From Saccoglossus kowalevskii (taxonomy: Eukaryota > Hemichordata > Enteropneusta > Harrimaniidae), in the NCBI RefSeq assembly GCF_000003605.2, contig NW_003143794.1:660658-724657 (forward strand): DNA of 64,000 nt, in the 5' to 3' direction. Below, one piece after another: positions 49,906 through 63,324 of this stretch. The translations under genes were made by a program, and so were the position numbers. Under the pieces are notes generated by a model. That model worked only from the letters and a program-made list of their open reading frames with translations. It was not told the DNA's origin and searched no databases. Within the stretch, counting starts at the first letter, position 1. Each line of letters begins with the position of its first letter.

Positions 49906-51784
49906 AAAAAATGAAGTTCAAACTAACAACAATCTGAAGACACAACTAAACTATATTCGGGGAGAATTCCAGCATCGAGATGCTGAAGCTCGGTCGACGA
50001 TGGAACGCGACTTAATAGTTTGGATTTCGATTAATAACATTGTTATTACTTAGATATGTGTGTATGTAAACTAACGAGAAATGCCTCGGGCCGATAATGT
50101 TGATCGACATCGCCTCGGGTCGGGAATGTAGATCGACATCTCCTCGAGCCTGGAATGTAGATTTTCTGCAAGAGCGGAGAGCGCTATCTCGCACGACGTA
50201 ATATACATAGTAGGTTATACCAGAATCCAAGCAGGCGGATCAGAGGGGATCAAAGATGACATCAGGTCAATAAATCTAATAAGTTAGTCTCGTGTTTTGT
50301 TTTGCATTGTCCATAAAGTAAACATATAGCTCGTGCATTTCTCGTATTTAATACGCGGAGATGGTACTGGTGGCATTGATGATAGGAAGGTGACACCATT
50401 TCTATATTTCAAGTCTCCTATGTTGAGTAGTTATGGGCAGTGTGCATGCGTTGTAGTTGTGTCTCGGCTCAATACCTAAATCCCACATATAACCACGCTC
50501 TTTTGGGAACGTATAACCATGTCGGCACACAAAAACAAACACGCCTATTTACGCGTAAGATGATTTAACGATGGTGTTAGATTTTTAACCTAAGGCAAGT
50601 CGTTGTTGTTTTTACCACTTCTGGTGAACGCATGAATCTTTTTTTTTTCATCCCCATGGTGGATGTCACATATTCAGTATAAATGGCGTTTAACCAGAAG
50701 CCCAACAATATTTAAATCATGCTCGAGCGTTTTCCGAATAATTTTAAGTGAACCACTATACCCCAGGGACATTAATAGTTCCATGATATGATCTACGCTA
50801 TAGGTCGTCAAACCGCTTGTATTTCCAGAGATGTACCACCTTGAAGTAATGGGTCACGTATCATGTATTTTCTGAAAATACACCACACAGTGGTCACAAA
50901 GGGTTGTCCATTCCGTGACATTATTGCGTGGATCTAGCATATTGAATAATCAGGGGACCTTAATATCTCCACGTTGTAGTTACCATGGATACAAAAACAG
51001 GCCTGGTGCCAGTGTAATTATACGGATCCAATGAACGTTCCCCCTGTCACCTTGTTATTTAAATACAGCAAGCGAACGCAATCGCTCGTCGCGCACGGAC
51101 TAACCAGTGCATCAAATTTACAACTGTGGGTTAAAAAGTCGCGCAATACTATATCGGAAACATTCTCTTCCTACTCCTGTCCCCAAAAATGTGAGACACT
51201 TTGACTGTAACTAGGAATGCCCCACCCGCTAAATTTTCAGTTTGAATATGCGACTGTGGTGAACCGGGACAACTAGTATTTCCAGCAAATCGAAATACTG
51301 GCCTGTATCTGTCATGCGTCCCAAATACATGTATACAGCGTAAACACGGGACACTACACTAAGATGACATGTTTTATAGTGACACATATGTGTTTCGGGT
51401 AATTTAACATGAAAAAAAGGCGTTCAATGATTAATCTTCTTTATTTCAGTTTCACCTGATATTCTTCGCTGTGCTGTCCAGGGGACCCGCCTCCAACTAA
51501 AGTAAAACCATCTCCGCCAATAAGAACAGAGAACTGGACGATCACATGACTATCACTTAAGTTTACATTTTACGAACACAAGTGTGAGTGATAAGGGAAG
51601 AGAGCGACCAGTACGCTCCAGTGAGTTCCGAGAACCCTATTCCTGCCAACCCGTGACTGACATCAAGTGCCGATGCACTCACAGCGAGTGTACAGGTCAT
51701 AGCAAATAGACGTCCCAAACCGCCGCCTGCTGTTATAATAGGAACCATCTAAACACGGAGTGACAGCGCCCGTAGCAGACAACG
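49906..51784. other. 5' flank of the leucine-rich-repeat gene
   Basis: No other gene is seen. CpG dinucleotides become commoner from about 51470 to the start codon, as near an animal promoter. A possible splice acceptor (TTTATTTCAG at 51440-51449) would allow a spliced 5' UTR. Its use is not shown. Confidence 0.35.
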
Positions 51785-52068
51785 ATGAAGCCTAGCATCG
51801 TACTCGAGTGTTGTGTACTGGTGATTGCACTGATAGTGGCAGCCGCGACCTCTACAGAGATGACCACAGACTTGCCCGGCGTGACCAGTCCCGAGTCGTC
51901 GACCGGCGAGCCGCTACATTTGCCGAGTGCGGACTTAATATTTGACGTATGCAGCAACGTATCCCAATTGTGTTCGTGTACAAACGGCGCAAAGCTGAAT
52001 GTGAGATGTCGGGGCGTTCCGGTTTTGGACATACAGTCGTTGGGTATTCCGACCGAAACCCAAATTCT
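51785..52068 (+). CDS. First coding exon of a secreted or membrane leucine-rich-repeat protein
   Basis: The ATG at 51785 opens a 94-codon exon plus two bases, ending at a consensus donor (CT|GTAAGT, phase 2). Seen here: a signal peptide (residues 1-23, hydrophobic VLVIALIVAAA), a Thr/Ser/Pro-rich linker (24-51), and an LRR N-terminal cap with Cys56, Cys63, Cys65 and Cys75 (C-x6-C-x-C-x9-C) followed by IPTETQIL, the usual entry to the first repeat. Phase-2 introns between LRR exons are typical of LGR-type receptors, and DIQSLGIPTETQIL resembles the same point in glycoprotein-hormone receptors. That identity is only a suggestion. I found no second exon before the window end, so intron 1 is long or the next exon is too short to recognise. 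Confidence 0.7.
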
Positions 52069-55000
52069 GTAAGTGTATTTTTTTTTTTAATTTAAAGTAT
52101 GATGGCAAAGTATTTATATTTGCTTTGGTCGCTCTTTCGTTTGTGTTTATTTTTTTTATGTCCAAAACGTGTTCCATATTTGCGGAGCAAGTTTGAAAAC
52201 ATTTTGAACCGCCGTGCCATAGCGTGTTTTGCACGACTGTTTGTTGAATGCTTTGAGCCAATATTTCAAAAACCTAAGTACCATATTTGCTTGCGTGATA
52301 TAATTGGTCCGCGCTTGACTGGGCTTCATTTCTCGGGCTTTTGCCAGACATGCACGATGAATGTTGTTTTACTAAAAACGCGCGGAACGAGACTTGTCGT
52401 TTAAGTTGTTAAATAAAAAGTTGAATGGAATGCGTTTATTTATTATTTGAACTTATGTTGCTCGAAAAGGCTGAATGAAATAATGGAGGTGGAAGATGTG
52501 TGAATTAATTCCGGGAGATGATATCCATTCTGAATTGTAGTTTGTTTTTTTTTGGACTGAAAACGTACACTATACGCACAGACTGCCGCGAACGACGATT
52601 TAAAGCGAGCGTCATCATATGGAAAGTTTCCGCGTGGTACTTCAGTCATAGTTATTTTTCTTCTGTCGTTTCATCATTGGAAGGACGTTTTATTTTGTTT
52701 TTCTTTACAAAATTGTGATATGTGGGATTTTTTGGATTAACGTTTGCCTGCGACACTTGAAATGAAATCTGTAATTAAAATTTAATTGAAGTTTAATTAT
52801 GTTATAGTATGTTGTAACATGGTGTGCGTCTTTAGGGACATTTCACACGCCACTGAGATCGGGCTAGTGGACTGAGATCACCACAATCCCGGTAATATCT
52901 CGGATGTAGTGTTTATTCCTTTCTTTCCACATTCATTATGTACATGTTATGTATACGTATTGACTGCTGTAACTGCGTTGAAAAGCACGCAAAACATCGC
53001 CGTAACAGTGTTTCCGTTAAGTACAGTCATTTGACTTTTAACAGCGACTGACTATTTGCGGAACAGGCCAAGCTGGGGTTCAATATCAAACAATTAAATA
53101 TCAATCAATTCGTATTTTCGTGAGTAAGTGTGTCGTTTTACGAAGCGGTAGACCCGTGGGCGATTAAATAGTATCGTCAGCGGTATAGTACACCACTCAA
53201 ATGATGACAAAATAATCAGCAATAAAAACAATGCAAATACGCAAAGCTATTGTGTCAATAGGAAAACATCTTTTCTTGTGTCATTTATAAAAATCACTGA
53301 ACCAGGTAGTCACAGTGTAGTATTTACTATAAACATGCCTTTGTGTCTCAAACCATCGAAAATAAGCCAAACAATTTTACACTCTAAAAAATAAAAATTA
53401 AAATAATAGCAAAAACAAGAAAATATAAATAACCATAGTAGTTTTGTATGGTGTTAGTGATAATCATGTACATTCCTATGATTTTTACATAACATACCCA
53501 TTCAGACCATTGAAATGGACAATTGATGGGTACTTAAAATTAGCAGTCATGATCACTATCATAGATTGGGTTATAATACAATAATTACATATAACCACAT
53601 TCTATCCAAAATGTTAACCAGAACAGGAGGTTATACATAAAACTAAAAAAAAAAAAAACCTTAGATACTCCTAATAAATATTCTTAACAGCTGGATAAAA
53701 TAAAACATTATCTCTCGAGAAAGGATAGTTATCTCTGTGATCGTTTTCTCGTGTAATTCATCAAAGTGACCGCGTGGAATAACTATTGTACCAATTAGCG
53801 ACAACATAACAGATGATGTATTCAATACGCTACGTGGTTGAGTAATCCTACTGAATTTGTAGACACTGAGAAAAGAAATGGCAATTATAAGTAGAGAGCT
53901 TTATATATCAGCAGTTGTACATGCAGTGTCCTTAAAAGACTTCCTATAAAATAAAAAAAAAGATTTTTAAGGATGTCGTTAGGACTGTCCGATACTGTCT
54001 GTGATTAGAATTGACAGATGTGCCAGCTCATTGCAACGGCAGATAAACGAACCAACACATTATATCACGGCTTATTTTCTGATATTTTTTTTTTTTTTTT
54101 TTTTTTTTTGCATGATGAATGAAACAGGTTCTGTTTGAATCAGAACAGGGGTATTCATTATGAGCTGCTTGCATTGCTGTAATGAAATTTACAGGTTGGG
54201 GAATTCTGTTCTCGGTTTTTTTCTCTCATCTTCCTGCAGTAATTTTCCAAGCTTGATGTATATGCTGCTTGTCCCTAAGGGAGTTCTTCATATTGGCAAT
54301 GTTCATAACATCCTTGACCGAAATTATATAAAAAAAAAATATTGCATCAACTAAATATATACGCTTAAATAATACCCATTCACAGGATGTGCCAAGTTTC
54401 ATCTCAAGATGAGGTGACACTGATGATAGAGATCGCCACGACAACAGTAGCCTCCATCTGCCGCCCTAAAAGATCAGAGAATATCAAATTTTGATCCATT
54501 TTTCCTGCAGTCAGACAAATATTGATTTTAGTACAGGCACTCAAATTCCATTTTCAATAAAAGTTTAATGAGGATTTACCGTAGTATTGGTTGTCTGTTC
54601 ACCCGTACCTGTCAGTTTCAGGCATTGTATGTGTAACCTCAAAGACTACTACCCTGATTTCAGTTAAAATGGTAATACCCTTGAACTTCTAATAAAGTGT
54701 ACTTTATTCCAATGAAATAAAATATCGAATCCCACTGATTGTTTTATTCATTTTACGTTCAATATGTCATGAACTTATTGACGAAATACAAACATTATTT
54801 GTTGAGAATTACATATGTTTACCATCGAGTGACTGTTAAGGCATCACAGTTGACACACAGCACATATTTGAATTCAATGTAAACAATGTATTTTCTCACT
54901 TTGGATCGGATAGAACATGTCTCGATGATTGCAGTGATTTAAAGAAGTACACATAATTCATGTAAATTTCATTAAAACTGTAACTTTTAATTTTACTTAC

Positions 55001-56598
55001 TGATTTTGAAACTTAGAGGGCAATTGTCTTTTCACCGAGCATGTGCGAGATACAGGTCCTGTAACAACAAAGATGATAACTTTGACTGTCGTGTACATGT
55101 ACAAAAAAAACACATACATCAAAGAGTCAAACTCGGTATTCATCTCACACTGCAACCAGATCAATATATGCATTATCCTTGCCAATGGAACAACATATTG
55201 GGTTGTAGGAAAGTCATCGTCTATCAAAACAAGTCTCTCACACTACCATTGCCCTTTAATTGTTTGCACCAAGTCGGTTATTAAATGATAACAATAGGAA
55301 TAGGTCACCAAACTAATTTAAAAAATGATCAATAATACCCAAATTTGTTATTCAAATATTCTCTCCTGAAAAGTGATATTCGCTATACTGCAACAGAAGC
55401 AGTAGGTATTACGTTAACTGTGAGGTAAAGAAAGTCACTTCAGTGTATTAATTGCCATGAATATTAACAACAATATTATAAATAATGAAATAAATAATCA
55501 TAAATAATATAATTAAATCATTTTACTGCAGCCGTTCATCAGTTTGACCCCAAACATTTTTTTTTTCGTTTTGTTTGTTTGCTGGGCCTCAATAACCTTA
55601 TTTCAACATTTGAATTTGTCCGTTTGACACATCAGTGGCTGGAATAACACATCAAGGGACTATGGGGCTTTAGTTGACAGTTGATATCTAGCATTGAATG
55701 CGGCATGTGTGGAGACATGTAAATGGCAATTGTGAACTGAAGTGCATGTAAATACAGCTTTTAATAGTGACTCCCCGGTAATAATAAGTATGGCCAAGCA
55801 TCACCATGCATTCAATGAAGACACTATGCACAATAGATGAAGGTTTTGTTAAGTATATTTAAAGTGTGAAAACAAGTTCTACTCTACTATGGAATCTCGT
55901 ACAAGAGAATATTTATTGTGAGTAACACACCTTGATCCACGGATTTGTTATATTTAATGGTTTATGACGATTGATGTCTCCTCCCTGAATGCTACTAAAT
56001 AAAGAGATAAATCGGGGGATAAACCTCCTTGTCAACGGCGACATGTTAATTATAGCAATTAACGTGTTACGTTAATAACTTCTAACTGCATGTATTTGAC
56101 TTGCAGCAGTTTCATTCATACTGTAGTACACAATTCTACACAGAACCTGACCCCAATCAATACAGTTACACAAAATAGTTTGAGAACTTTGTATTTTCCA
56201 CACACAGGAAGAATTTTCAATTGAGAGACAGAATAAAATGCAGCAACAAAAGCTTGTTTTTGAGAAACGTGTCTGTTTATTTAACACATTTCTAGCTGAA
56301 ATCCTCCAGGCATACAAAAATCAATTGGGGGAAAAAAGGAGTTTAATAGTAGCTTAATATTCTGGACTAGTAATGGGGGTATGCAAAAAAAAAAAAAAAA
56401 AGTAGTAGAAAACTCCCTGCTGCTGATATGATACAGATACAGATACAGATACAGATACAGATACAGATACAGATTTAATTTTTAAAACTCTTAATCCTAC
56501 CAATTTATTCTCCATGGAGAAATTACTCGTTGCAGCATTAACCTTCATGTATGTGTACCCCGCCTCCACCCAAGTTCAAGTATTCTCAAATATAAGTG
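52069..56598. other. Presumed intron 1 of the LRR gene; nothing else recognised
   Basis: There is no convincing exon on either strand. Simple tracts include A run 53646-53658, T run about 54086-54110, A run 56384-56401 and an ATACAG hexamer repeat at 56431-56473. Open frames near 54160-54440 and 55006-55288 match no family I know. Confidence 0.4.
56431..56473. repeat. ATACAG hexanucleotide microsatellite
   Basis: Seven near-perfect ATACAG units. The run encodes alternating Val-Ser on the minus strand, which has no coding meaning. Confidence 0.93.
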
Positions 56599-56792
56599 TA
56601 CTGTAAAATCTGTATTAGAAACTGCAGCTTCTATTAAAATGGTACAATGCAACAGAGGTGATGCAGCTTCTATTAGAGCATCTACACATATGAGAAATGG
56701 TGAATGTTTGGTTCTCAATTGTTCAAAAAGAATGAGTTTAGCTAAAAAAAAATTATATTAGGGATAAGGTTTCTAATAAAGGTTGTATAGTA
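56599..56792. mobile_element. MITE with TA ends, copy 2 (inverted relative to copy 1)
   Basis: The left end TACTGTAAAATCTGTATTAG matches both ends of the element at 23516-23699. The body, in reverse complement, shares TTTGAACAATTGAGAACCAA, CATTTCTCATATGTGTAG and CCTCTGTTGCATTGTA with that copy. The right end is more decayed. Confidence 0.7.
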
Positions 56793-57239
56793 AGTGCTGC
56801 AACAGAGAGCTTTTTTGCAATGACAGTAGTACAATGAAGGAAAACCATTCTTTCACATGCAATATGTTATTATAGTCATAAAAGAGAACATGAATGACAT
56901 CGATCTGAATTAATATGATATCGAGTCACACATTATTGCAAATTTGAAATAGAAAAATACAATGAGATGCATGGAAGTTCAAATACTATACTTGCGTGTG
57001 TGTTTTTTTCTATACCGCATTGACGTCAGCTGTCTTTCCTTCATGTTTTTAATTTGTACAATAAAATAATGAATACCGGTACATTCAAGTAGTTTTAGTT
57101 TGGATGCTTGTACATTCAAATTTAATAGCAATCAGTCAATATTGACACCAAGTGACTAACCAATTACCATTTGATGGAGTGTTTCAGAAATATTGTTAGT
57201 AATTCACCAAAACTTTATATTCTGGTTATATTTGAAGTG

Positions 57240-57889
57240 TGTATGTTGACCTGTGGGCTTAATGTGTATATTGAGTGTGATCCATATACAGTCAAACCTG
57301 TGTATAGCGACCACCCAAGGAACTTCATTTATATAAAATAATGTATGTTGAGCTTGATTTAAGAATATTGAGCGCGATCAAAAAATTTGATTTGATTTGA
57401 AACACAAACAAATTTTATTTCTGCACTCGCTTGATGGTTAATGTGTTTGACAATATAGTTATACAATTCTCTAGGTGGATTCTGACGTAACTAACAGAGA
57501 AATCTGAAAGTATCTATTTTTAAATATAAAAGCACATGTATGCAATCCCATCATTTTAAAAGGTTTTTTAACAATAATTAATATAAGCATTAAAAGACAT
57601 GGTTGAATTCAACATAATAACATGGTGTTTTATAATATTGACCAGAGGGACTAACATGCCATGATTTGAGTACCGTAGTTATAATTACACAAATTGTTAA
57701 TGTGATCCATTTATATTGAGCGCAATTCATGTATATTAAACACGATCTGTATATATGGAGCGTGATTCGTTAACATTTATATTGATTGTGTATACGTACT
57801 GAACGCGATCTGTATATATTGAGAAATCAGTGTATATCGAGTGTGAACTGTGTATATTGAGTGAAATCTGTGTATATACCGGATTCTGC
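57240..57889. repeat. Diverged fringe of the 20-bp satellite
   Basis: Scattered, poorly conserved units such as GTGTATATTGAGTGTGATC (57265), TATATTGAGCGCAATTC (57712), and a run at 57830-57885. These look like older copies that the homogenised array (58728-60650) left behind. Confidence 0.6.
57289..57330 (+). mobile_element. Pogo/Tigger-like terminal repeat
   Basis: TACAGTCAAACCTGTGTATA then GCGACCACCCAAGG resembles the CAGT-AACC-TATAACGACC ends common to pogo/Tigger-type elements, with a TA in front as expected. No matching opposite end was found within the next kilobase. It sits among diverged satellite units with which it shares TGTGTATA. Confidence 0.45.
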
Positions 57890-58727
57890 CATAAATTCAC
57901 CCATCCAAAAAATTGCCCTGGGCAGTTTCATGGCTGGTGAGGCCTTATTTGGGGATCAAAATTTCGAAAAATGATCATCAAATATTTTTAGGGGGGCTTA
58001 TATTTTTTTTGCTAAATCCACCTACGCCGATTTTCAAATCAAAACGAGAGAAACTATTGCAGAAGCTATTCTAAAATGTTATACATTTTTTCTTGCTGGA
58101 TTAAAAAGTAGACCACGCATCACATTAATGAACCTCATGTGTCAAATACAATTATTTAGTATATTCTAAAAGAAGTTTAAAATAAAAACGAACCCAACTG
58201 CAGTGCTTAGTAGCAAATGATCGCAGTAGCACAATTCGGTCATGCTGTGTTTCACAATTGTTGATTACCGATATTACCTAGTAATGATTATAATAATGTG
58301 CAAAAAATAAATTTGTTGAATTCAAATGCAAATAAATTTCAACTTATTTCATCATAAATGAATGATTCCAATTGCATTTTCAATGCTTGATGCTGTAGAA
58401 TTGAATATCCGCCATGTTTTGACCTGGGACGGTGTTCTTTGACCTCACAGGTCAAATCGCTAATTAACCAATGAAAACTATGGATGATGCCAATGTGTTC
58501 AAATTACCATAGCTCATTTAAATGTGTTAATGTTATTGAACGGCAGAGATTTGCTGTTGTTGTTGTTGTTGTACGATCTTTTGGCTAGGATTTTGATGGG
58601 AAAACGGCATGATTTGTTTTTAAATAAAAAATTAGTTGTTTTCAAAAGATAAACTGAACATTGTTTACAGTGATAACAGCTCATTGTCGAAACGAAGCTT
58701 ACCCATTCACGCTAGTCACAATAAACT
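57890..58727. other. Non-satellite block between old and young satellite
   Basis: About 840 bases without satellite units, flanked on both sides by GTGAAATC-GTGTATAT. It could be an insertion into the array. I found no terminal repeats and no coding capacity. A TTG microsatellite lies at about 58556-58571. Confidence 0.4.
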
Positions 58728-60650
58728 TGAATAGGTGTGAAATCAGTGTATATTGAGTGCCATCAGTGTATATTGAGTGTGATCTGTGTATATTGAGGGC
58801 CATCAGTGTATATTGAGTGTGATCTGTGTATATTGAGGGCCATCAGTGTATATTGAGTGTGATCTGTGTATATTGAGTGCCATCAGTGTATATTTAGTGT
58901 GATCTGTGTATATTGAGTGCAATCAGTGTATATTGAGCGTGATCTGTGTATATTGAGTGTCATCAGTATATATTGAGTGCCATCAGTGTATATTGAGTGC
59001 CATCAGTGTATATTGAGTGTCATCAGTATATATTGAGTGCCGTCAGTGTATATTGAGTGCCGTCAGTGTATATTGAGTGCCGTCAGTGTATATTGAGTGT
59101 CATCAGTATATATTGAGTGCCATCAGTGTATATTGAGTGCCATCAGTGTATATTGAGTGCTATCAGTGTATATTGAGCATGATCTGTGTATATTAAGTGC
59201 CATCAGTGTATATTGAGCGTGATCTGTGTATATTGAGTGCAATCAGTGTATATTGAGCGTGATCTGTGTATATTGAGTGCTATCAGTGTATATTGAGCGT
59301 GATCTGTGTATATTAAATGAGTGCCATCAGTGTATATTGAGTGTGATCTGTGTATATTGAGTGAGTTGTGTGTATATTGAGTTTCATCAGTGTATATTGA
59401 GTGCCATCAGTGTATATTGAGTGCCATCAATGTATATTGAGTAAAATTCATGTAGATTGAGTGTCATCAGTGTATATTGAGTGCCATCAGTGTATATTGA
59501 GCATGATCTGTGTATTTTGAGTGCCATCAGTGTATATTGAGTACCATCAGTGTATATTGAGCATGATCTGTGTATATTGAGTGCCATCAGTGTATATTGA
59601 GTGCCATCAGTGTATATTGAGCATGATCTGTGTATATTGAGTACCATCAGTGTATATTGAGCATGATCTGTGTATATTGAGTGCTACCAGTGTATATTGA
59701 GTTCTATCAGTATATATTGAGTGAAATTCATGTATATTGAGTGCCATCAGTGTATATTGAGCATGTCTGTGCATATAGAGTGCCATCAGTGCATATTGAG
59801 TGTCATCAGTGTATATTGAGTGCCATCAGTGTATATTGAGCGCCATCAGTGTATATTGAGTGTCATCAGTATATATTGAGTGCCATCAGTGTATATTGAG
59901 TGCCGTCAGTGTATATTGAGTGTCATCAGTATATATTGAGTGCCATCAGTGTATATTGAGTGCCATCAGTGTATATTGAGTGTCATCAGTATATATTGAG
60001 TGCCATCAGTGTATATTGAGTGCCATCAGTGTATATTGAGTGTCATCAGTATATATTGAGTGCCGTCAGTGTATATTGAGTGCCGTCAGTGTATATTGAG
60101 TGCCGTCAGTGTATATTGAGCGCCATCAGTATATATTGAGTGCCATCAGTGTATATTGAGTACCATCAGTGTATATTGAGTGCCGTCAGTGTATATTGAG
60201 TGTCATCAGTATATATTGAGTGCCATCAGTGTATATTGAGTGCCATCAGTGTATATTGAGTGTCATCAGTATATATTGAGTGCCATCAGTGTATATTGAG
60301 TGCCGTCAGTGTATATTGAGTGCCGTCAGTGTATATTGAGTGCCGTCAGTGTATATTGAGCGCCATCAGTGTATATTGAGTGCCATCAGTGTATATTGAG
60401 TGTCATCAGTATATATTGAGTGCCATCAGTGTATATTGAGTGCCATCAGTGTATATTGAGCGCCATCAGTGTATATTGAGTGTCATCAGTGTATATTGAG
60501 TGCCATCAGTGTATATTGAGTGCCGTCAGTGTATATTGAGCGCCATCAGTGTATATTGAGTGTCATCAGTGCATATTGAGTGTCATCAGTGTATATTGAG
60601 TGCCGTCAGTGTATATTGAGTGCCATCAGTGTATATTGAGCGGGATCCAT
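58728..60650. repeat. 20-bp satellite, about 95 units, two higher-order zones
   Basis: The consensus unit is GTGTATATTGAGTGCCATCA. From about 58740 to 59330 units alternate as 40-bp dimers (GATCTGTGTATATTGAG with CATCAGTGTATATTGAG). From about 59800 to 60640 a 60-bp trimer dominates, marked by a third unit with CAGTATATATTG. About 840 bases in that second zone contain no length change at all. Minus-strand open frames (for example 59387-59647) are by-products, because three units make 60 bases. Confidence 0.93.
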
Positions 60651-63310
60651 TCATTTCCTAAGGATTTCATTCCATGGTCAATCATTAATTAAATCAAAGT
60701 CTACATGTTCCACTTTGTTTTGAATTACTGCCCTTTTCCTGGATTACCCAAAACTCATACTTCTCTCATCCTGCCTTAAAGCATAGATTAAATGCCTTAT
60801 AAGACAATAAATAATCACTGATATATCTAATCAACCTCTGCTTTAACTTCGCCTGTCGTTTTATTTATATATTTTATCTCATTTCGTTTTACGAGCCTGA
60901 ATAATTGTGAAAAATCGGGAGGGGCAAATTAAATGGCCTGTTCTAATCCTGCCAATCAGAGTGAATAAGTTGATTAATGAGTAACTGCACTCTGACAAAT
61001 GGAGACAGTGTTAGAAATGATCAAACAAATTGCAATGAGTGCTTAGTACAGAAGATTGTTTTTGTCAGATTCCGTGGACAGGAATAAGGAGCAAATTACA
61101 CAAATGCATTATATGTACTAGTATTGCCATGCATGTTCACTCAAGTCTTTTGGAGTCTTAATAAATTTCATCATACATACATACCCCATACACAGATAAA
61201 TGCCAAATTCATGAATTTGATCTTTTCTCCCAAAACCTTGGATATTTATTCCATCAAATATTTGTTTTCTCATTTATCTAATATAGATTCTCATCTCATA
61301 GAAACATATCATTCTGGTACATTATAACTGTGTTCTTATGAAATAAGGTCAATTAAACAATCACAACCAACATACAATAGTGAACCCTATTCCCATTACC
61401 TATATCTTGTAGTAATTCAATAAAATATAACTTAAAATGGGGCAAGAAACTTCTGCTAGATTTAATTATTTTGAATAAAATGTGATCCTTTCTGTCAGTT
61501 TGGTAGCCATACATGTAGTTATACAAATGTTATGCAAACTAAAGCATATCCATTTTCATTGTGGAGCACGATGCATAAGAGATGACAATAGCTCCAGTTA
61601 AAATTATCCATGTGTATTAATCGTACTGGATTGCCACATATGGGCCATTGTTTTGCCGAAATATATAACACAATTTTACAAGCGTGGCAGCATCTGTTTT
61701 TGTGATACCAAAACATGTTCAATATAATATTACTAATAATTGATACTCCTTGATGTGAAATCTTGCGATGTAAATTATGACTTTTCAATAAATGAAACAA
61801 ATCCAACTTTTCTGCTTTGTTACGCTTTTAATCTGCAGCAATAAACAACAATATTTGTTAAAGATTGGACAGAAAGAAAAGAAGAGAAGCAGAATAATTT
61901 TTTTTTTAATTTAAATCAATTCTTATAAGAAAAAAATTAGATTTTGGGAAAATACAAATAAACAAAATATTTTGAAGTATGAATAATAATCATTGTCTCA
62001 GTTGAATGACGAAAGCTTGTAATAATGTGACTACCATATTTGGTCAATTAGAAACACACAACACAATACTGAAGTGTGTCGATGGCCAAACTAAGCTGTA
62101 TTTTAATGATCCGGAATAAAATTGCTGGCATATGTGCTATTCTGATGAAGATGTTCTTCTAATAAATCAAATACAGTATTTATTTTAGAAAAACAAGGTA
62201 TAGCATCCCTTTTTGCATTAAATTGTGTTTTGTGTTATCTAAAGTGAATGTTATAAGTCTTCTGTGTTTTTCTCAGAATTCAAACAGTAACGAAACAGTA
62301 AGTGAAATATGAATCACCATGGAAACAGAATGCAATTAGATAATTCTATTAATAATTGAGCACTGTATGAAAATAGTGTTTCAATATTTTGGGCAGTGAC
62401 AAAATATTTATGTTGAACTTTGAGAGAATAGTGTAATTGTTAATGTTGTGTTATTACATGCATACACCTGTTCATTATTTAAGTGCTTGGGTATTAATTT
62501 CCTGATGAGCCTATAGTTTCCGCGTCAACTTTTTAGTCTAGGAAATTAGTACATTTAAAAAACATTGATTTATCATAATGTGAAAAAACCATTATGTAAT
62601 GTGTAATAGTGATTATGTATTGAATGTTACAAAATAAACAATAGCAATCATTTAATTTATTTTTACAATTTTAAAATTATTCTTAAAAAAATTGAAAACA
62701 AAGTTTTAGGAGCAAGGTCAAGTCAGGTTACTTCCTGGTACGATGAAAGTTTTGTATTTACCTGTAAATAATGAATATAGATGACTAGTAATTCACTGTG
62801 AACCTCAAATTACATGAAACAAGCTAAGTATACTAGGCTCCTTTTTTTAGACACCTGTGTCTAACAGATTATGGGCAGTGGTAATAATGGAGGGTTTCAA
62901 ACTTTATTGTAATTATAACATGTGTATGTGTATATTTACCCCTTCACCTTACCATCCGAGTTATACATGTAATACTGGCAAAACTCAGATTGAATTGATT
63001 TCCTCTTTAATCCGTTGCCTGCTGTTATTAATCCAGTGTAGAATAGTGTGATTAGCAGATAAACACTGTCAAAATGGAATTCCTCAGCGCTTATATCGCT
63101 ATGCAACTATAACCTTCTGATACCCATCTAAACCACTTCCATTTCAAACTGGCAGGTTTCTGATGAAAAGTATTACAATCATTAACATTTCTGAACAAAG
63201 TTTTGACCATTCATCAGTTGATCTTTTGTGTCTTTGACGAGAAGCTTGATCATTGAATTGTTGTGTGCTTGGCACAGAGACATTTTAAGTTAAGTGATGT
63301 ATTGGCTATG
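60651..63310. other. Intergenic or intronic, nothing recognised
   Basis: This is AT-rich sequence with only short open frames and no repeat ends or RNA genes that I can define. If the LRR gene continues past the window, this lies in its first intron. Confidence 0.4.
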
Positions 63311-63324
63311 TTGAGCATGTCTAG

